This document shows positions 1 to 8,557 of a stretch of 64,000 bases of DNA, in pieces (the stretch's first letter is position 1; each line of letters opens with the position of its first letter). The position numbers and the translations under genes were made by a program. Origin of the DNA: JBMNKL01 sp050261495. Its GTDB lineage: Bacteria; Bacillota; Clostridia; Acetivibrionales; DTU013. The notes under the pieces are model-generated. The model worked only from the letters and a program-made list of their open reading frames with translations, was not told where the DNA came from and did not search any database. The DNA lies in NCBI GenBank assembly GCA_050261495.1, contig JBLNDI010000018.1, positions 10,970 to 74,969 of the forward strand. The letters run 5' to 3'.

Positions 1-832
1 GCATTTTCTGATCCCCGGTTCCGTACCCTACCGCCTTGAGCGAAGATATGATGCCCCGGCTCAGGCCGTCATACGGTGAAAGCACGGCGTCGACTTTTTC
101 CGTTGTATAGTATTTGCTAAGAAGGTTGTCCATCCTGGCCTGCGCTACTCCACCATCCCATCTCAGCGTCGAGCAAACCTTCATATCCATTTGTCCGCTC
201 CTTACCACCAGCTGCCCGTTATCTATGTATGGCTTAAGCACGGACATTGCGCCGTCAAAGAAGAAGAACGCATTGGTATCGTCGGGGGACCCGCCGAACA
301 GCTCGATATTATAGGGACCTTTGCCTTCCTTTAGTCCCAGTCTTTTTTCAATATCGGTCGCCTGCAGGACACCAACTTTGAAGTTGTCAAACGTAGCATA
401 ATAGGCGCAAGTCGGAGTTGCCAGTATTGACCGGTCATAGGCGATTACCGGTATGTTTTTGTCTTTTGCTGCCTGCATGATTTTACCTATTGCCGATCCG
501 TCAATGGGGGCAATAACCAAAGCATCCACGCCTTTGGTAATCATGTTCTCAAGCTGTGCGATCTGGTTGTCAATTATGTCCTCGCCGAACTGAAGATCAG
601 CCTTGTAGCCGAGTGCTTCAAATTCCTTAACCATGCTGTTTCCGTCAATGACCCATCTTTCGGACGACTTTGTGGGCATCGAAATGCCTACTGTCTTTAC
701 CTTGGCTTCCGATCCGCCGCTTTTCGGGGCATCGGCGGCCTGGGTTCCGGTAGCCTTTTCCCCTGCGCCGCTGCACGCTGCAAGGGCTGCCACCATTGCA
801 AACACAACTAATAATGCCAGTAATTTTTTCAT
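1..832 (-). CDS. Sugar ABC transporter substrate-binding lipoprotein (ChvE/periplasmic-binding type 1), 3' end outside window
   Basis: The minus-strand frame is open from the ATG at 832 to the left edge, so only the first 277 codons are present. It begins with a lipoprotein signal: a Lys-Lys start, a hydrophobic stretch and the lipobox LAAC with Cys20. The mature part reads like family 1 periplasmic sugar-binding proteins (VGISMPTKSSERW, then ALVIAPIDGSAIGK and IPVIAYDRSI), closest in style to ChvE/xylose-type binding proteins. AAGGAGAAGG lies before the start. It is divergent from a DeoR regulator and a sugar ABC ATPase, so it probably feeds that transporter. The permease is not in this window and may lie to the left. 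The sugar cannot be told from sequence. Confidence 0.88.
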   Translation of the reverse strand, partial: MKKLLALLVVFAMVAALAACSGAGEKATGTQAADAPKSGGSEAKVKTVGISMPTKSSERWVIDGNSMVKEFEALGYKADLQFGEDIIDNQIAQLENMITKGVDALVIAPIDGSAIGKIMQAAKDKNIPVIAYDRSILATPTCAYYATFDNFKVGVLQATDIEKRLGLKEGKGPYNIELFGGSPDDTNAFFFFDGAMSVLKPYIDNGQLVVRSGQMDMKVCSTLRWDGGVAQARMDNLLSKYYTTEKVDAVLSPYDGLSRGIISSLKAVGYGTGDQKM

Positions 833-863
833 CCTACCTTCTCCTTTCGATATTGAAATTTAT

Positions 864-914
864 GATGTTCGAATAGTTTCGAAATCAATCACATTCTATC
901 ATATTCGAAACATG
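864..914. promoter_or_regulatory. Candidate DeoR-family operators with paired TTCGAA cores
   Basis: The divergent intergenic region carries ATGTTCGAATAGTTTCGAAA at 865-884 and CATATTCGAAACATG at 900-914. Both contain TTCGAA within imperfect palindromes resembling the TTCG-rich operators of GlpR/DeoR-type repressors. They lie between the binding-protein gene and the DeoR gene, the expected place for control of the left promoter. Binding by the adjacent DeoR protein is inferred. Confidence 0.5.
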
Positions 915-968
915 ATTTCAATATATATTTTTCATTTTTTTCCAAAGCAATCATTAATTCAACAAACA

Positions 969-997
969 TTGTAATATCCAGTTCGCTCATGTATAAT
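969..997 (+). promoter_or_regulatory. Probable sigma-A promoter of the deoR-ATPase operon
   Basis: TTGTAA at 969-974 and a perfect TATAAT at 992-997 are separated by 17 bp. The -10 box overlaps the earliest possible ATG at 989, which supports translation from the later ATG at 1043. Confidence 0.55.
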
Positions 998-1042
998 GAA
1001 ATTAGCCAGCCAGGAAGGCAAGACAGCTTGCAGGAGGATCAT

Positions 1043-1834
1043 ATGTTTGCGCCTGAACGAGTGAGAATAATAAAGAGCATTTTGCTTGATAAAAAACACA
1101 TTAATGTTTCGGATCTGAGCTCAATGCTGAATGTATCCGAAGTTACCATTAGGCGCGACCTGGAAAAATTGGAGAAAGAGAAGTTTCTTACCCGGACCCA
1201 CGGCGGGGCGATATTGAACGATAGCCCCGAAGTCATGGAAGACTCGGCGAATGATATCCTCGACGACCCATTCAAATCCGAGAGGCTTGAAATCAGTGAA
1301 ATCGCGTTTCATATGATCGACGACAACGATATCATCATGTTGACCCCCGGATTGACAAACCTCTGCATCGCAAAAAAAATATTGAACAAGAGGTATGTCA
1401 CCGTACTGACAAACGATTTGAAAATTGCCGACGAGTTGTCGGCCAATCCGGGCATCAAGGTAATTATTCCGGGCGGGGATCTTGAGCCTGCGTCAATGGT
1501 TCTGTACGGAAAGCTGACCGAAGAAAATATCAGGAATTTTTTTGTTAACAAAGCCTTTATAGACGTCGAGGGGGCAAGCTTCAAAAGGGGATTTACTGTC
1601 CAAAGCATCGAAAAAGCGTCTCTGCTCAGGGAAACACTTGCAATAACCCACGAACGAATTATCGTATGCCCGTCTCCGATGTTTGAGAGGATCGCATTCT
1701 TCCAGGTCGGCCCTTTGGATATTGCGAACAAGGTTCTAACAAATCCGAATGTGCCCGACCAGTATAAAACTTATTTTTTTGACAACAATGTTCAGCTTTT
1801 TACCGTTTTTAACGCCTACAAAGGTGGTATTTGA
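1043..1834 (+). CDS. DeoR-family sugar-responsive transcriptional regulator
   Basis: This 263-residue protein has the DeoR layout: an N-terminal winged helix-turn-helix at about residues 20-43 (NVSDLSSMLNVSEVTIRRDL, followed by THGGA), then a DeoRC-type sugar-phosphate sensor domain with an ISL/ribose-isomerase fold. Such proteins usually repress sugar uptake genes until a phosphorylated sugar binds. The ATG at 1043 is preferred because AGGAGG sits just upstream and the ATG at 989 overlaps a TATAAT box. The stop TGA abuts the ATG of the ABC ATPase, so the two are co-transcribed. The TTCGAA palindromes upstream are likely targets. The inducer is unknown. Confidence 0.88.
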   Translation: MFAPERVRIIKSILLDKKHINVSDLSSMLNVSEVTIRRDLEKLEKEKFLTRTHGGAILNDSPEVMEDSANDILDDPFKSERLEISEIAFHMIDDNDIIMLTPGLTNLCIAKKILNKRYVTVLTNDLKIADELSANPGIKVIIPGGDLEPASMVLYGKLTEENIRNFFVNKAFIDVEGASFKRGFTVQSIEKASLLRETLAITHERIIVCPSPMFERIAFFQVGPLDIANKVLTNPNVPDQYKTYFFDNNVQLFTVFNAYKGGI

Positions 1835-3334
1835 ATGTCACAGGCTTTGCTGAGGATGGTCAACATCAATAAAAAGATTTCGGATTATTTTTCTCTGAAA
1901 AATATCAATCTTTCGCTGTTGGAAGGCGAGGTCCATATTTTGGCCGGCGAGAACGGATCAGGGAAAACAAGCCTTATGAAAGTGCTCCTGGGAGCATACC
2001 CCAAGGACAAGGGAGAAATAATCATTGACGGCAGAGCCGTTCAGATCAATTCGCCAACTGATGCCAAAAAGTGCGGCATAGCCATGATTCACCAGGAGTC
2101 GTCGCTTTTTGAGCACTTTTCGGTGGCCGAAAACATATACATGGACAGCAAGCCTTTGCTGAACAAGTTCTTCAGGATTATCGACTGGTCTAAAATGCAC
2201 CAGCAGTGCCAGGCGTTATTTGAGAAGCTGAATCTGGATATTGACAGCAAAGCGCTGGTAAAGCACCTTGGCGTCGCCACGAAGCAGATGGTGGAGATCG
2301 CGAAAGCCTATATATCAAATGCAAGGATAATAATTATGGACGAACCAACTTCCGCACTGACAGAGAATGAGCTCTCGCTCCTTTTTAAAATCATCAGGGA
2401 ACTGAAGAATTCGGGAGTGTCGATTTTCTATATTTCCCACCGTCTGGAAGAGATTGAGGAAATAGGTGACAGGATAACTGTCATAAGGGATGGGGAAATT
2501 GTCGGAACACAGGACGTCAAAGACATGGACGCCGGCGATATCATCCATATGATGGCCGGCATGGAGCTGACCGAGAAATACCCGAAGTTGAAGGTCAGGG
2601 CCGGCAGGGAAAAATTGCGGGTAACCAATTTATATTCCGGTGACATTTTAAAAGGGATAACATTCTCACTAAGAGAAAGAGAGATTATTGGCATTACCGG
2701 TTTAATGGGTTCCGGCAGGACCAAAATCGCTAAAACGCTTTTCGGAATCGACAGCTACGACAGCGGGGAAATTGCAATCGACAGGGTTCCGGTGCGTTTT
2801 AATTCGCCGATTGATGCGATCAGGGCGGGATTGGGGTATGTTACCGAAGACAAGTACGCCGACGGGCTGTTCATGTGCCTGGGAATACCGCAGAATATCA
2901 CGTCTACGAGTGTGGTAAGCGTTTTTAAGAATTTTATTGTAAATCTTTCCCGTGAAAGGGAAATTGCATCCGAATATATCTACAAACTAGGTATAAAAAC
3001 CGGTTCCGTCACGGAGAAAGCGGCCTATTTAAGCGGCGGAAACCAGCAGAAAGTCGTTCTTGCAAAATGGATGCTTACGAATGCGAAAATATTCATACTG
3101 GATGAGCCGACAAAAGGAATAGACATAGCCTCAAAGGTTGATGTCTATAATCTCATGAACGAAATGGTGAGAAAAGGGGCCTCCATAATTTTCATATCCT
3201 CCGATATCGACGAGATTATCGGCATGTGCGACAGGGTTCTTGTCCTGTACGGCGGGCGTATTGTGGCCGACATTCCCAGGTCAGAAGCCACCACGAAAAA
3301 AATCATGTTCTATGCTACCGGAGGCAGAGATTAA
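1835..3334 (+). CDS. Sugar ABC transporter ATP-binding protein, double ATPase (RbsA/MglA/XylG family)
   Basis: The protein is 499 residues with two fused ABC domains, the usual length for RbsA-type ATPases. Domain 1 has Walker A GENGSGKT (residues 38-45), a weak signature (LGVATKQMVEIAKA) and Walker B IIIMDEPTSALT. Domain 2 has a degenerate Walker A (GLMGSGRT), a strong signature LSGGNQQKVVLAKW and Walker B IFILDEPTKGID. This asymmetry is typical of the family. It powers import of a pentose or hexose with a membrane permease and the binding protein encoded divergently at 1-832. No permease gene follows; 180 bp of noncoding DNA and the unrelated yabE come next. Confidence 0.92.
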   Translation: MSQALLRMVNINKKISDYFSLKNINLSLLEGEVHILAGENGSGKTSLMKVLLGAYPKDKGEIIIDGRAVQINSPTDAKKCGIAMIHQESSLFEHFSVAENIYMDSKPLLNKFFRIIDWSKMHQQCQALFEKLNLDIDSKALVKHLGVATKQMVEIAKAYISNARIIIMDEPTSALTENELSLLFKIIRELKNSGVSIFYISHRLEEIEEIGDRITVIRDGEIVGTQDVKDMDAGDIIHMMAGMELTEKYPKLKVRAGREKLRVTNLYSGDILKGITFSLREREIIGITGLMGSGRTKIAKTLFGIDSYDSGEIAIDRVPVRFNSPIDAIRAGLGYVTEDKYADGLFMCLGIPQNITSTSVVSVFKNFIVNLSREREIASEYIYKLGIKTGSVTEKAAYLSGGNQQKVVLAKWMLTNAKIFILDEPTKGIDIASKVDVYNLMNEMVRKGASIIFISSDIDEIIGMCDRVLVLYGGRIVADIPRSEATTKKIMFYATGGRD

Positions 3335-3448
3335 GGCCCGCTCAATAAAGGAATCTTCCACTGTCATTTGAATTTTTTCCAAATGTATCGCATAGAATTT
3401 TGTTTAAATGTCTATAATCTCACTTAAAGGGATTTTATGGCAATTGAT

Positions 3449-3477
3449 TTGACAAATAGAAAAGGTTGGAATAAAAT
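3449..3477 (+). promoter_or_regulatory. Strong sigma-A type promoter of yabE
   Basis: TTGACA at 3449-3454 and TAAAAT at 3472-3477 are separated by 17 bp. The start codons of the 3D-domain protein lie about 40 bp further on. Confidence 0.75.
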
Positions 3478-3514
3478 AACTTCACAATCCCTTATATTCT
3501 TTTAGGAGGGTTTT

Positions 3515-4579
3515 TTGTTGTTGCCTCTAATTAAAAATATAAAAAGGTTTTTATCACGAAAAAAGTATTTTCTGATCGTGATAATTGCCGCCGGATTGTC
3601 CGCAGCCGCAGGATGCGGAGTATTTGCCCTGCTTGCCAAAGATGTGGTGATCAACGACAACGGCAAATTAATAAGCTTAATGACAATGAGAAATACCTTT
3701 AAGGAAGTATTTGAGCAAAACGGCATTGTTGTACAACCGTATGATTATATAAGCGTTCCGCTTGACAGCAGGCTTGACACGGCAAATCCGAATGAGATAC
3801 TGATAAAACGCGCCGTGCCGGTTTACATTACGGCCGACGGAAAGCAAACCATGGTAATGACATACAAGGATACCGTGGGGGAAATGCTTGAGGACAGCCC
3901 TGTAAAACCGGAGGGAAAAGACAAGCTTGTAGGGGCGGACATGTCCAGTAAAATCAGCGAAGGTATGGAGCTTAGAATTGTACGCGTCAGCGAAAGCTTT
4001 GTCAGGGAAACGGAAAGTATTCCATTTGAAGTGCAGAAAAAGGCAAATACAAAGCTGGATAAGGGCCTGGAAAGGGTCGCTCAGCCGGGAGAAGAAGGCA
4101 TTCTTGAAAAACTGTATAGGGTTGTCAGGGAAGACGGAATAGAAGTTACGAGACAATTACTGGACGAAGTTGTACTTAAAGATCCGGTAACCATGATAAT
4201 GGAATACGGAACGGTGATGAAACACAAAACAGCAAGGGGAGATTTTATCCGGTACAACAAGGTGCTTGAGGTAAAGGCGACCGCATACACGGCCTCGCTG
4301 AAAGATACGGGCAAGGCGCCCGGTCACCCGCTGTTCGGAATAACGGCTACCGGCATCAAAGCCAAGAAAGGCGTTATAGCGGTTGATCCCAAGGTAATCC
4401 CTCTTTACACCAGGGTATATGTTGAAATACTTGGAAGCACGCCGGATTACGGCTACGCTATCGCCGCGGATGTCGGCGGGGCAATCAAGGGCAATAAAAT
4501 CGATTTATATTATGACGACCAGGAATATGTGGACAGGTTCGGCGTTAAAAAAGCGAGGGTCTATATCCTGGAAGATTAA
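3515..4579 (+). CDS. yabE: YabE-like cell-wall protein with DUF348, G5 and 3D domains
   Basis: This 354-residue envelope protein has an N-terminal membrane anchor (about residues 16-38), ubiquitin-like DUF348 repeats (around 45-160), a G5 domain (about 165-245, VQKKANTKLDKGLERV) and a C-terminal 3D domain (about 250-354). The 3D domain shows the three aspartates expected for lytic-transglycosylase-like MltA/Rpf-related folds: IAVDPKVIPL, IAADVGGAIKG and KIDLYY. YabE/Sps proteins remodel peptidoglycan. Three TTG codons in a row (3515, 3518, 3521) follow AGGAGGG at 3504-3510; spacing favours 3518. It lies just before rsmA, as in Bacillus, but the RNase M5 gene usually found between them is absent here. 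Confidence 0.87.
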   Translation: MLLPLIKNIKRFLSRKKYFLIVIIAAGLSAAAGCGVFALLAKDVVINDNGKLISLMTMRNTFKEVFEQNGIVVQPYDYISVPLDSRLDTANPNEILIKRAVPVYITADGKQTMVMTYKDTVGEMLEDSPVKPEGKDKLVGADMSSKISEGMELRIVRVSESFVRETESIPFEVQKKANTKLDKGLERVAQPGEEGILEKLYRVVREDGIEVTRQLLDEVVLKDPVTMIMEYGTVMKHKTARGDFIRYNKVLEVKATAYTASLKDTGKAPGHPLFGITATGIKAKKGVIAVDPKVIPLYTRVYVEILGSTPDYGYAIAADVGGAIKGNKIDLYYDDQEYVDRFGVKKARVYILED

Positions 4580-4597
4580 CAATAACAGTCAAGAGGG

Positions 4598-5464
4598 ATG
4601 CGGCAGGACATGGGAATGGAAGCCGATATAAGACATACTCTTCGAAAATTCAACCTTAGGCCGGTGAAATCTCTTGGACAGAACTTTGTGACCGACCGGG
4701 ACGTTCTTGAAAAAATGGCGGAGGCCGTCGGCCTTGACAAGGAAGATATCGTGCTGGAAATAGGTCCGGGAACCGGTAGCCTGACATCCGTGCTTGCCGA
4801 AAAAGCGGGCAAGGTTGTGGCGGTGGAAATCGACAGGCGCCTTATTCCCGTACTTCATGAAAATCTGAAAGAATACTCTAATGTCCATGTAATAAATGCC
4901 GATATACTTAAGCTTGATATTGGCAATATGCTTGTGCCTTACCTGGATAAAGGGCGTCGCCTCAAGATAGCGGCAAATCTACCTTACTATATTACGACGC
5001 CGGTAATCATGAAGCTGCTCGAGCATGACACAGGAGCAAAAACGATGGTATTCATGGTGCAAAAGGAAGTGGCCTGCAGGATGAAAGCAAAACCCGGCGG
5101 CAAGGATTACAGCGCCCTGTCGATTGCGGTTCAGTATTATTCGAGGCCCACGGTCGTCTTCGATGTTCCCCCGCAGGCCTTCATACCCCGGCCGGATGTA
5201 TATTCTTCCGTAATAAAGCTTGAGATATTTGACCGGCCGCCGGTGGAAGTACGGGACGAGGCATTATTCTTCCGCCTGGTAAAGGCAGCATTCGCGCAGA
5301 GAAGGAAAACCCTTGCGAATGCGCTGATCAATTCGGGGTATTTCGGCCTGGACAGGGAGAAAACCGGGGCAATGCTTTCCGAATTGGGCATAGGGAAGAA
5401 GCAAAGGGGCGAAACGCTGACAATCGAACAATTCGCACAGCTTGCAAATTATCTTTCGTCATGA
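4598..5464 (+). CDS. rsmA: 16S rRNA (adenine1518/1519-N6)-dimethyltransferase
   Basis: About 288 residues, matching RsmA/KsgA, which dimethylates two adjacent adenines in the 3' loop of 16S rRNA during 30S maturation. Visible motifs are the N-terminal SLGQNFVTD, the SAM-binding loop EIGPGTGSLTSVL, the acidic VEIDR end of strand 2, and the catalytic NLPYYITTP. The C-terminal FAQRRKTLANAL is also typical. Starts at 4598, 4610 and 4616 are in frame; GGCAGGA before 4616 suggests the later ones. The gene follows yabE closely and is probably co-transcribed. The stop overlaps the first in-frame ATG of the downstream beta-galactosidase frame, but that gene probably starts later. Confidence 0.95.
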   Translation: MRQDMGMEADIRHTLRKFNLRPVKSLGQNFVTDRDVLEKMAEAVGLDKEDIVLEIGPGTGSLTSVLAEKAGKVVAVEIDRRLIPVLHENLKEYSNVHVINADILKLDIGNMLVPYLDKGRRLKIAANLPYYITTPVIMKLLEHDTGAKTMVFMVQKEVACRMKAKPGGKDYSALSIAVQYYSRPTVVFDVPPQAFIPRPDVYSSVIKLEIFDRPPVEVRDEALFFRLVKAAFAQRRKTLANALINSGYFGLDREKTGAMLSELGIGKKQRGETLTIEQFAQLANYLSS

Positions 5465-5532
5465 CCTTTATTATTCTCCATGCAATAAAACAAACAAAAA
5501 TATGCCGCAAGCCGGCGGGGAGGTTGGTTCTG

Positions 5533-7608
5533 TTGATCGAAAAATATGGTTTTATTAATAAAAAATGCAGCGCCCTGCTGCACGGAGGAGACTACAACCC
5601 GGATCAATGGATTGATACTCCGGGGATTTGGGACGAGGACATGAGATTGATGAAACTGGCTGAATGCAATGCTATGACGGTGGGTGTTTTTTCATGGTCG
5701 ATGCTTGAGCCGGAAGAGGGGAAATTCAGGTTTGACTGGCTGGATACGATAATGGACAAGCTTGCCGCAAACGGGATATACGCCGTGCTCGCGACGCCGT
5801 CCGGCGCAAGGCCGGCATGGATGTCGCAGAAGTACCCGGAGGTGCTCAGGGTGCAGGCGGACCGCCGGAGGATACTCCACGGGACACGGCACAACCATTG
5901 CCCCACATCGCCCGTGTACAGGGAAAAAACCGCGATCATAAACCGAAAACTGGCGGAGCGGTACGGGAACCACCCGGCGCTGCTTGTATGGCACGTTTCC
6001 AACGAGTACGGCGGGGAATGTCATTGTGAGCTCTGCCAGGAAGCATTCCGCAAATGGCTTCGCAAGAAGTACCATGATGATATCGAAGAATTGAACCGGG
6101 CATGGTGGACCGGCTTCTGGAGCCACCGCTTCAATGATTGGTCCCAGATAGAATCCCCGGCGCCGCACGGTGAACACATGGTGCATGGACACAACCTGGA
6201 CTGGAAACGTTTCGTGACGGATCAGACAGTAGATTTTTTCCTGAACGAGATTAAGCCGTTGAAAGAGTTGACGCCCGACATACCCGTAACTACGAACTTC
6301 ATGGGCACATATCCCGGGCTTAATTACTGGAAATTTGCCGACAAGCTGGATGTGGCATCCTGGGACAGCTATCCTTCATGGCACAACAACTGTGAAAAGA
6401 CATGGGAAGTGGCTTCGGATACGGCTTTTGCGCATGATATCTGCCGTTCGCTGAAGGGCGGCAAGCCTTTCATGCTTATGGAAAGCACGCCAAGCCTTGT
6501 CAACTGGAATTCCGTCAACAAGCTGAAAAGGCCGGGAATGCATTTTTTGTCCTCACTGCAGGCTGTCGCTCACGGTTCGGACACGGTGCAGTACTTCCAG
6601 TGGAGGAAAGGCCGGGGGTCGTCGGAAAAATTCCACGGGGCGGTTGTCGACCACTGCGGACATGAGCATACGCGTGTGTTCAGGGATGTGGCCTCGGTCG
6701 GCAAAGCGCTGAAGAAGCTGGCTTGCATAGCAGGAACCACGGTATGCCCGGAAGTCGCGGTAATATACGACTGGGAAAACAGGTGGGCGATAGATGACGC
6801 CCAGGGCTTCTCCAGGGACAGGAAAGATTACGAGAAGACATGCAAAAACCATTACAGGGCATTTTGGAACAAGGGCGTACCTATAGATGTAATCGATATG
6901 GATTGCGATTTTTCGAAATATAAACTGTTGATTGCGCCAATGTTATATATGGTTAGGCCGGGAGTTGCGCGGAGGATAGAGGAATTTGTCAAAAGCGGCG
7001 GGACTTTTGTTACCACTTATGCCACCGGATACGTGGATGAGAACGACCTGTGCTTCTTGGGCGGATTCCCGGGGCCGCTGCGCAAGGTTACCGGTATATG
7101 GGCCGAGGAAATCGACAGCCTTTACGAAGGAGAATCCAATGGCATCAGGCTTGTTGAAGGCGCCATGCCGGGACTTGAAGGGGAATTTCCGGCAAATGAT
7201 TTCTGCGAGCTTGTGCATGCGGAAACAGCACAAGTCCTGGGTGTTTATACAAATGATTTTTACGCGGGCATGCCTGCGCTGACCGTGAACAATTATGGCG
7301 GGGGAAAAGCCTATTATATGGCGTCGAGGTTTGATCAAATGTTTATCGAAAGCTTTTATTCGCATCTGATTGACCATTTGAACCTCAAGCGCGCGCTTTA
7401 TGCCGAGCTTCCGGCCGGCGTCACGGCACAGTTGAGATCCGACGGAGAAAATGAATATATTTTCCTGATGAATTTCTCGGAGGAACAAAGGACCGTTGAT
7501 ATTGGAGATACGCGGATAGAAGAGCTTTTAGGAGGGGATGTCCTGTCAGGCCGGATTATATTGAAACCATACGGCGTCATGGTTTTAAAAAACAGGAGAA
7601 GTTGGTAA
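5533..7608 (+). CDS. Beta-galactosidase, glycoside hydrolase family 42
   Basis: A 691-residue GH42 enzyme hydrolysing terminal beta-galactosides. The TIM barrel contains the acid/base Glu158 in HVSNEYGG and the nucleophile Glu317 in FMLMESTPS. The Cys residues of the known GH42 zinc site are present (Cys123 and the CHCELC cluster, Cys163/165/168). A beta-galactosidase trimerisation domain and short C-terminal beta domain follow. No secretion signal is seen, so it is cytoplasmic and acts on imported oligosaccharides. TTG at 5533 with GGGGAGG at 5517-5523 is preferred over the ATG at 5461, which overlaps rsmA and would add an unusual 24-residue extension. The gene has no transporter beside it. 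Confidence 0.93.
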   Translation: MIEKYGFINKKCSALLHGGDYNPDQWIDTPGIWDEDMRLMKLAECNAMTVGVFSWSMLEPEEGKFRFDWLDTIMDKLAANGIYAVLATPSGARPAWMSQKYPEVLRVQADRRRILHGTRHNHCPTSPVYREKTAIINRKLAERYGNHPALLVWHVSNEYGGECHCELCQEAFRKWLRKKYHDDIEELNRAWWTGFWSHRFNDWSQIESPAPHGEHMVHGHNLDWKRFVTDQTVDFFLNEIKPLKELTPDIPVTTNFMGTYPGLNYWKFADKLDVASWDSYPSWHNNCEKTWEVASDTAFAHDICRSLKGGKPFMLMESTPSLVNWNSVNKLKRPGMHFLSSLQAVAHGSDTVQYFQWRKGRGSSEKFHGAVVDHCGHEHTRVFRDVASVGKALKKLACIAGTTVCPEVAVIYDWENRWAIDDAQGFSRDRKDYEKTCKNHYRAFWNKGVPIDVIDMDCDFSKYKLLIAPMLYMVRPGVARRIEEFVKSGGTFVTTYATGYVDENDLCFLGGFPGPLRKVTGIWAEEIDSLYEGESNGIRLVEGAMPGLEGEFPANDFCELVHAETAQVLGVYTNDFYAGMPALTVNNYGGGKAYYMASRFDQMFIESFYSHLIDHLNLKRALYAELPAGVTAQLRSDGENEYIFLMNFSEEQRTVDIGDTRIEELLGGDVLSGRIILKPYGVMVLKNRRSW

Positions 7609-7680
7609 CAAGTCTGAAGCTTTTCCATGTACCGAGAATTCATGGATTCCGGCAGTATCGCTTCCGTCCTGCTCTGCCTT

Positions 7681-7715
7681 GACGACCAGGAATACGTGGA
7701 CAGATTCGGCGTTAA
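7681..7715 (+). pseudogene. Scrap of a YabE-like 3D-domain coding end
   Basis: These 35 bp match 33 of 35 positions with 4514-4548, the part of yabE encoding DDQEYVDRFGV. The reading frame is kept locally, but neither side resembles the 3D domain and there is no start or complete domain. It lies in the 157-bp gap after the GH42 gene and is best read as a gene-decay or recombination remnant. No other feature is seen in this gap. Confidence 0.45.
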
Positions 7716-7765
7716 GCCGGATCGATTGCAATTGACGATGTTGCATTGTCCGGCAGGCTATGCGG

Positions 7766-8557
7766 TTAAAATATTGCCTTATATAGTCCCAAGGCAAACA
7801 GTACGCTTGTTAAAGTACCAATTAAGTAATATTCCGCAAAACTCTGGTCTTTTGCAATTCTATCATACCGCGCTATAGATTTCGCCGTGAGAATCAGGCC
7901 GACTGCCGAGTATTGTTCTATACTTATGAAAAATGATATTAGCATTCTTTCAAGGAATCCTATTACGGCTCCGGCTTTCCTTTCAGTTTTAATCCCGGCG
8001 TCTTCCGAATTAATCAGTTTTTCCGAAATATCCGGCCTGTAATTTGCAAAGAGCTTAATAAACGTAATATTTGACGGTTTATAAATGCATAGAATCAGGA
8101 GAAACCACTTTAACGCAATAAACTGATCTGAATCCTTCAAGAAATAAACTAACACGGGTATTTCACGTATTAACGAGGAAGAGTTTTTGAAAATAAAATT
8201 AACTGCGATTATTGAAATAACATGAAGTGCCTGATCCGCCAGATAGATTGACCAGTCCTTTATTTTATATTTATTGAATAATTTTCTGTAAAAGCCGGAC
8301 TTATAAAAGGTAAATTTGATAAAGTCAATAATGAGATGAAGCACGCATATTGGTATAAAAACAAATCCGAGTTGCGGAGAAAAACCGAAAACAAGAAAAA
8401 TTAAGGCAAACGGCAAGGAATAAATGAGCGCATGACAGACCAGGCTGAGAAATCTATCGTTTTTATTGTTCGCACATCTTTCGGATTGCAAGTAGTAGTC
8501 GCCCAGTATATGGCCGGTAAAGCAAAGGATCATGATATTATTCAGCAGTTTTGGCAC
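7766..8557 (-). CDS. DUF3307 family integral membrane protein, SatE-like partner of SatD
   Basis: The 263-residue protein begins with the DUF3307 signature (LCFTGHILGDYYLQSE, then CHALIY) and is rich in transmembrane segments (about residues 35-60, 65-85, 115-130, 145-165, 205-225 and 240-262). Function is unknown. In streptococci a SatD gene is followed by SatE, a membrane protein, in an acid-tolerance/secretion operon. Here the GTG start at 8557 overlaps the end of satD by 20 bp, which implies translational coupling. An ATG at 8533 is the alternative and matches the family's usual N-terminus better. The coupling suggests SatD signals to, or is sensed by, this protein at the membrane. Confidence 0.72.
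   Translation of the reverse strand: MPKLLNNIMILCFTGHILGDYYLQSERCANNKNDRFLSLVCHALIYSLPFALIFLVFGFSPQLGFVFIPICVLHLIIDFIKFTFYKSGFYRKLFNKYKIKDWSIYLADQALHVISIIAVNFIFKNSSSLIREIPVLVYFLKDSDQFIALKWFLLILCIYKPSNITFIKLFANYRPDISEKLINSEDAGIKTERKAGAVIGFLERMLISFFISIEQYSAVGLILTAKSIARYDRIAKDQSFAEYYLIGTLTSVLFALGLYKAIF

Noticed and set aside
7627..7878. 83-codon plus-strand ORF containing DDQEYVDRFGV
   Set aside because: Only the 35-bp repeat resembles a protein; the rest is out of frame with the 3D domain and overlaps the DUF3307 gene on the other strand.
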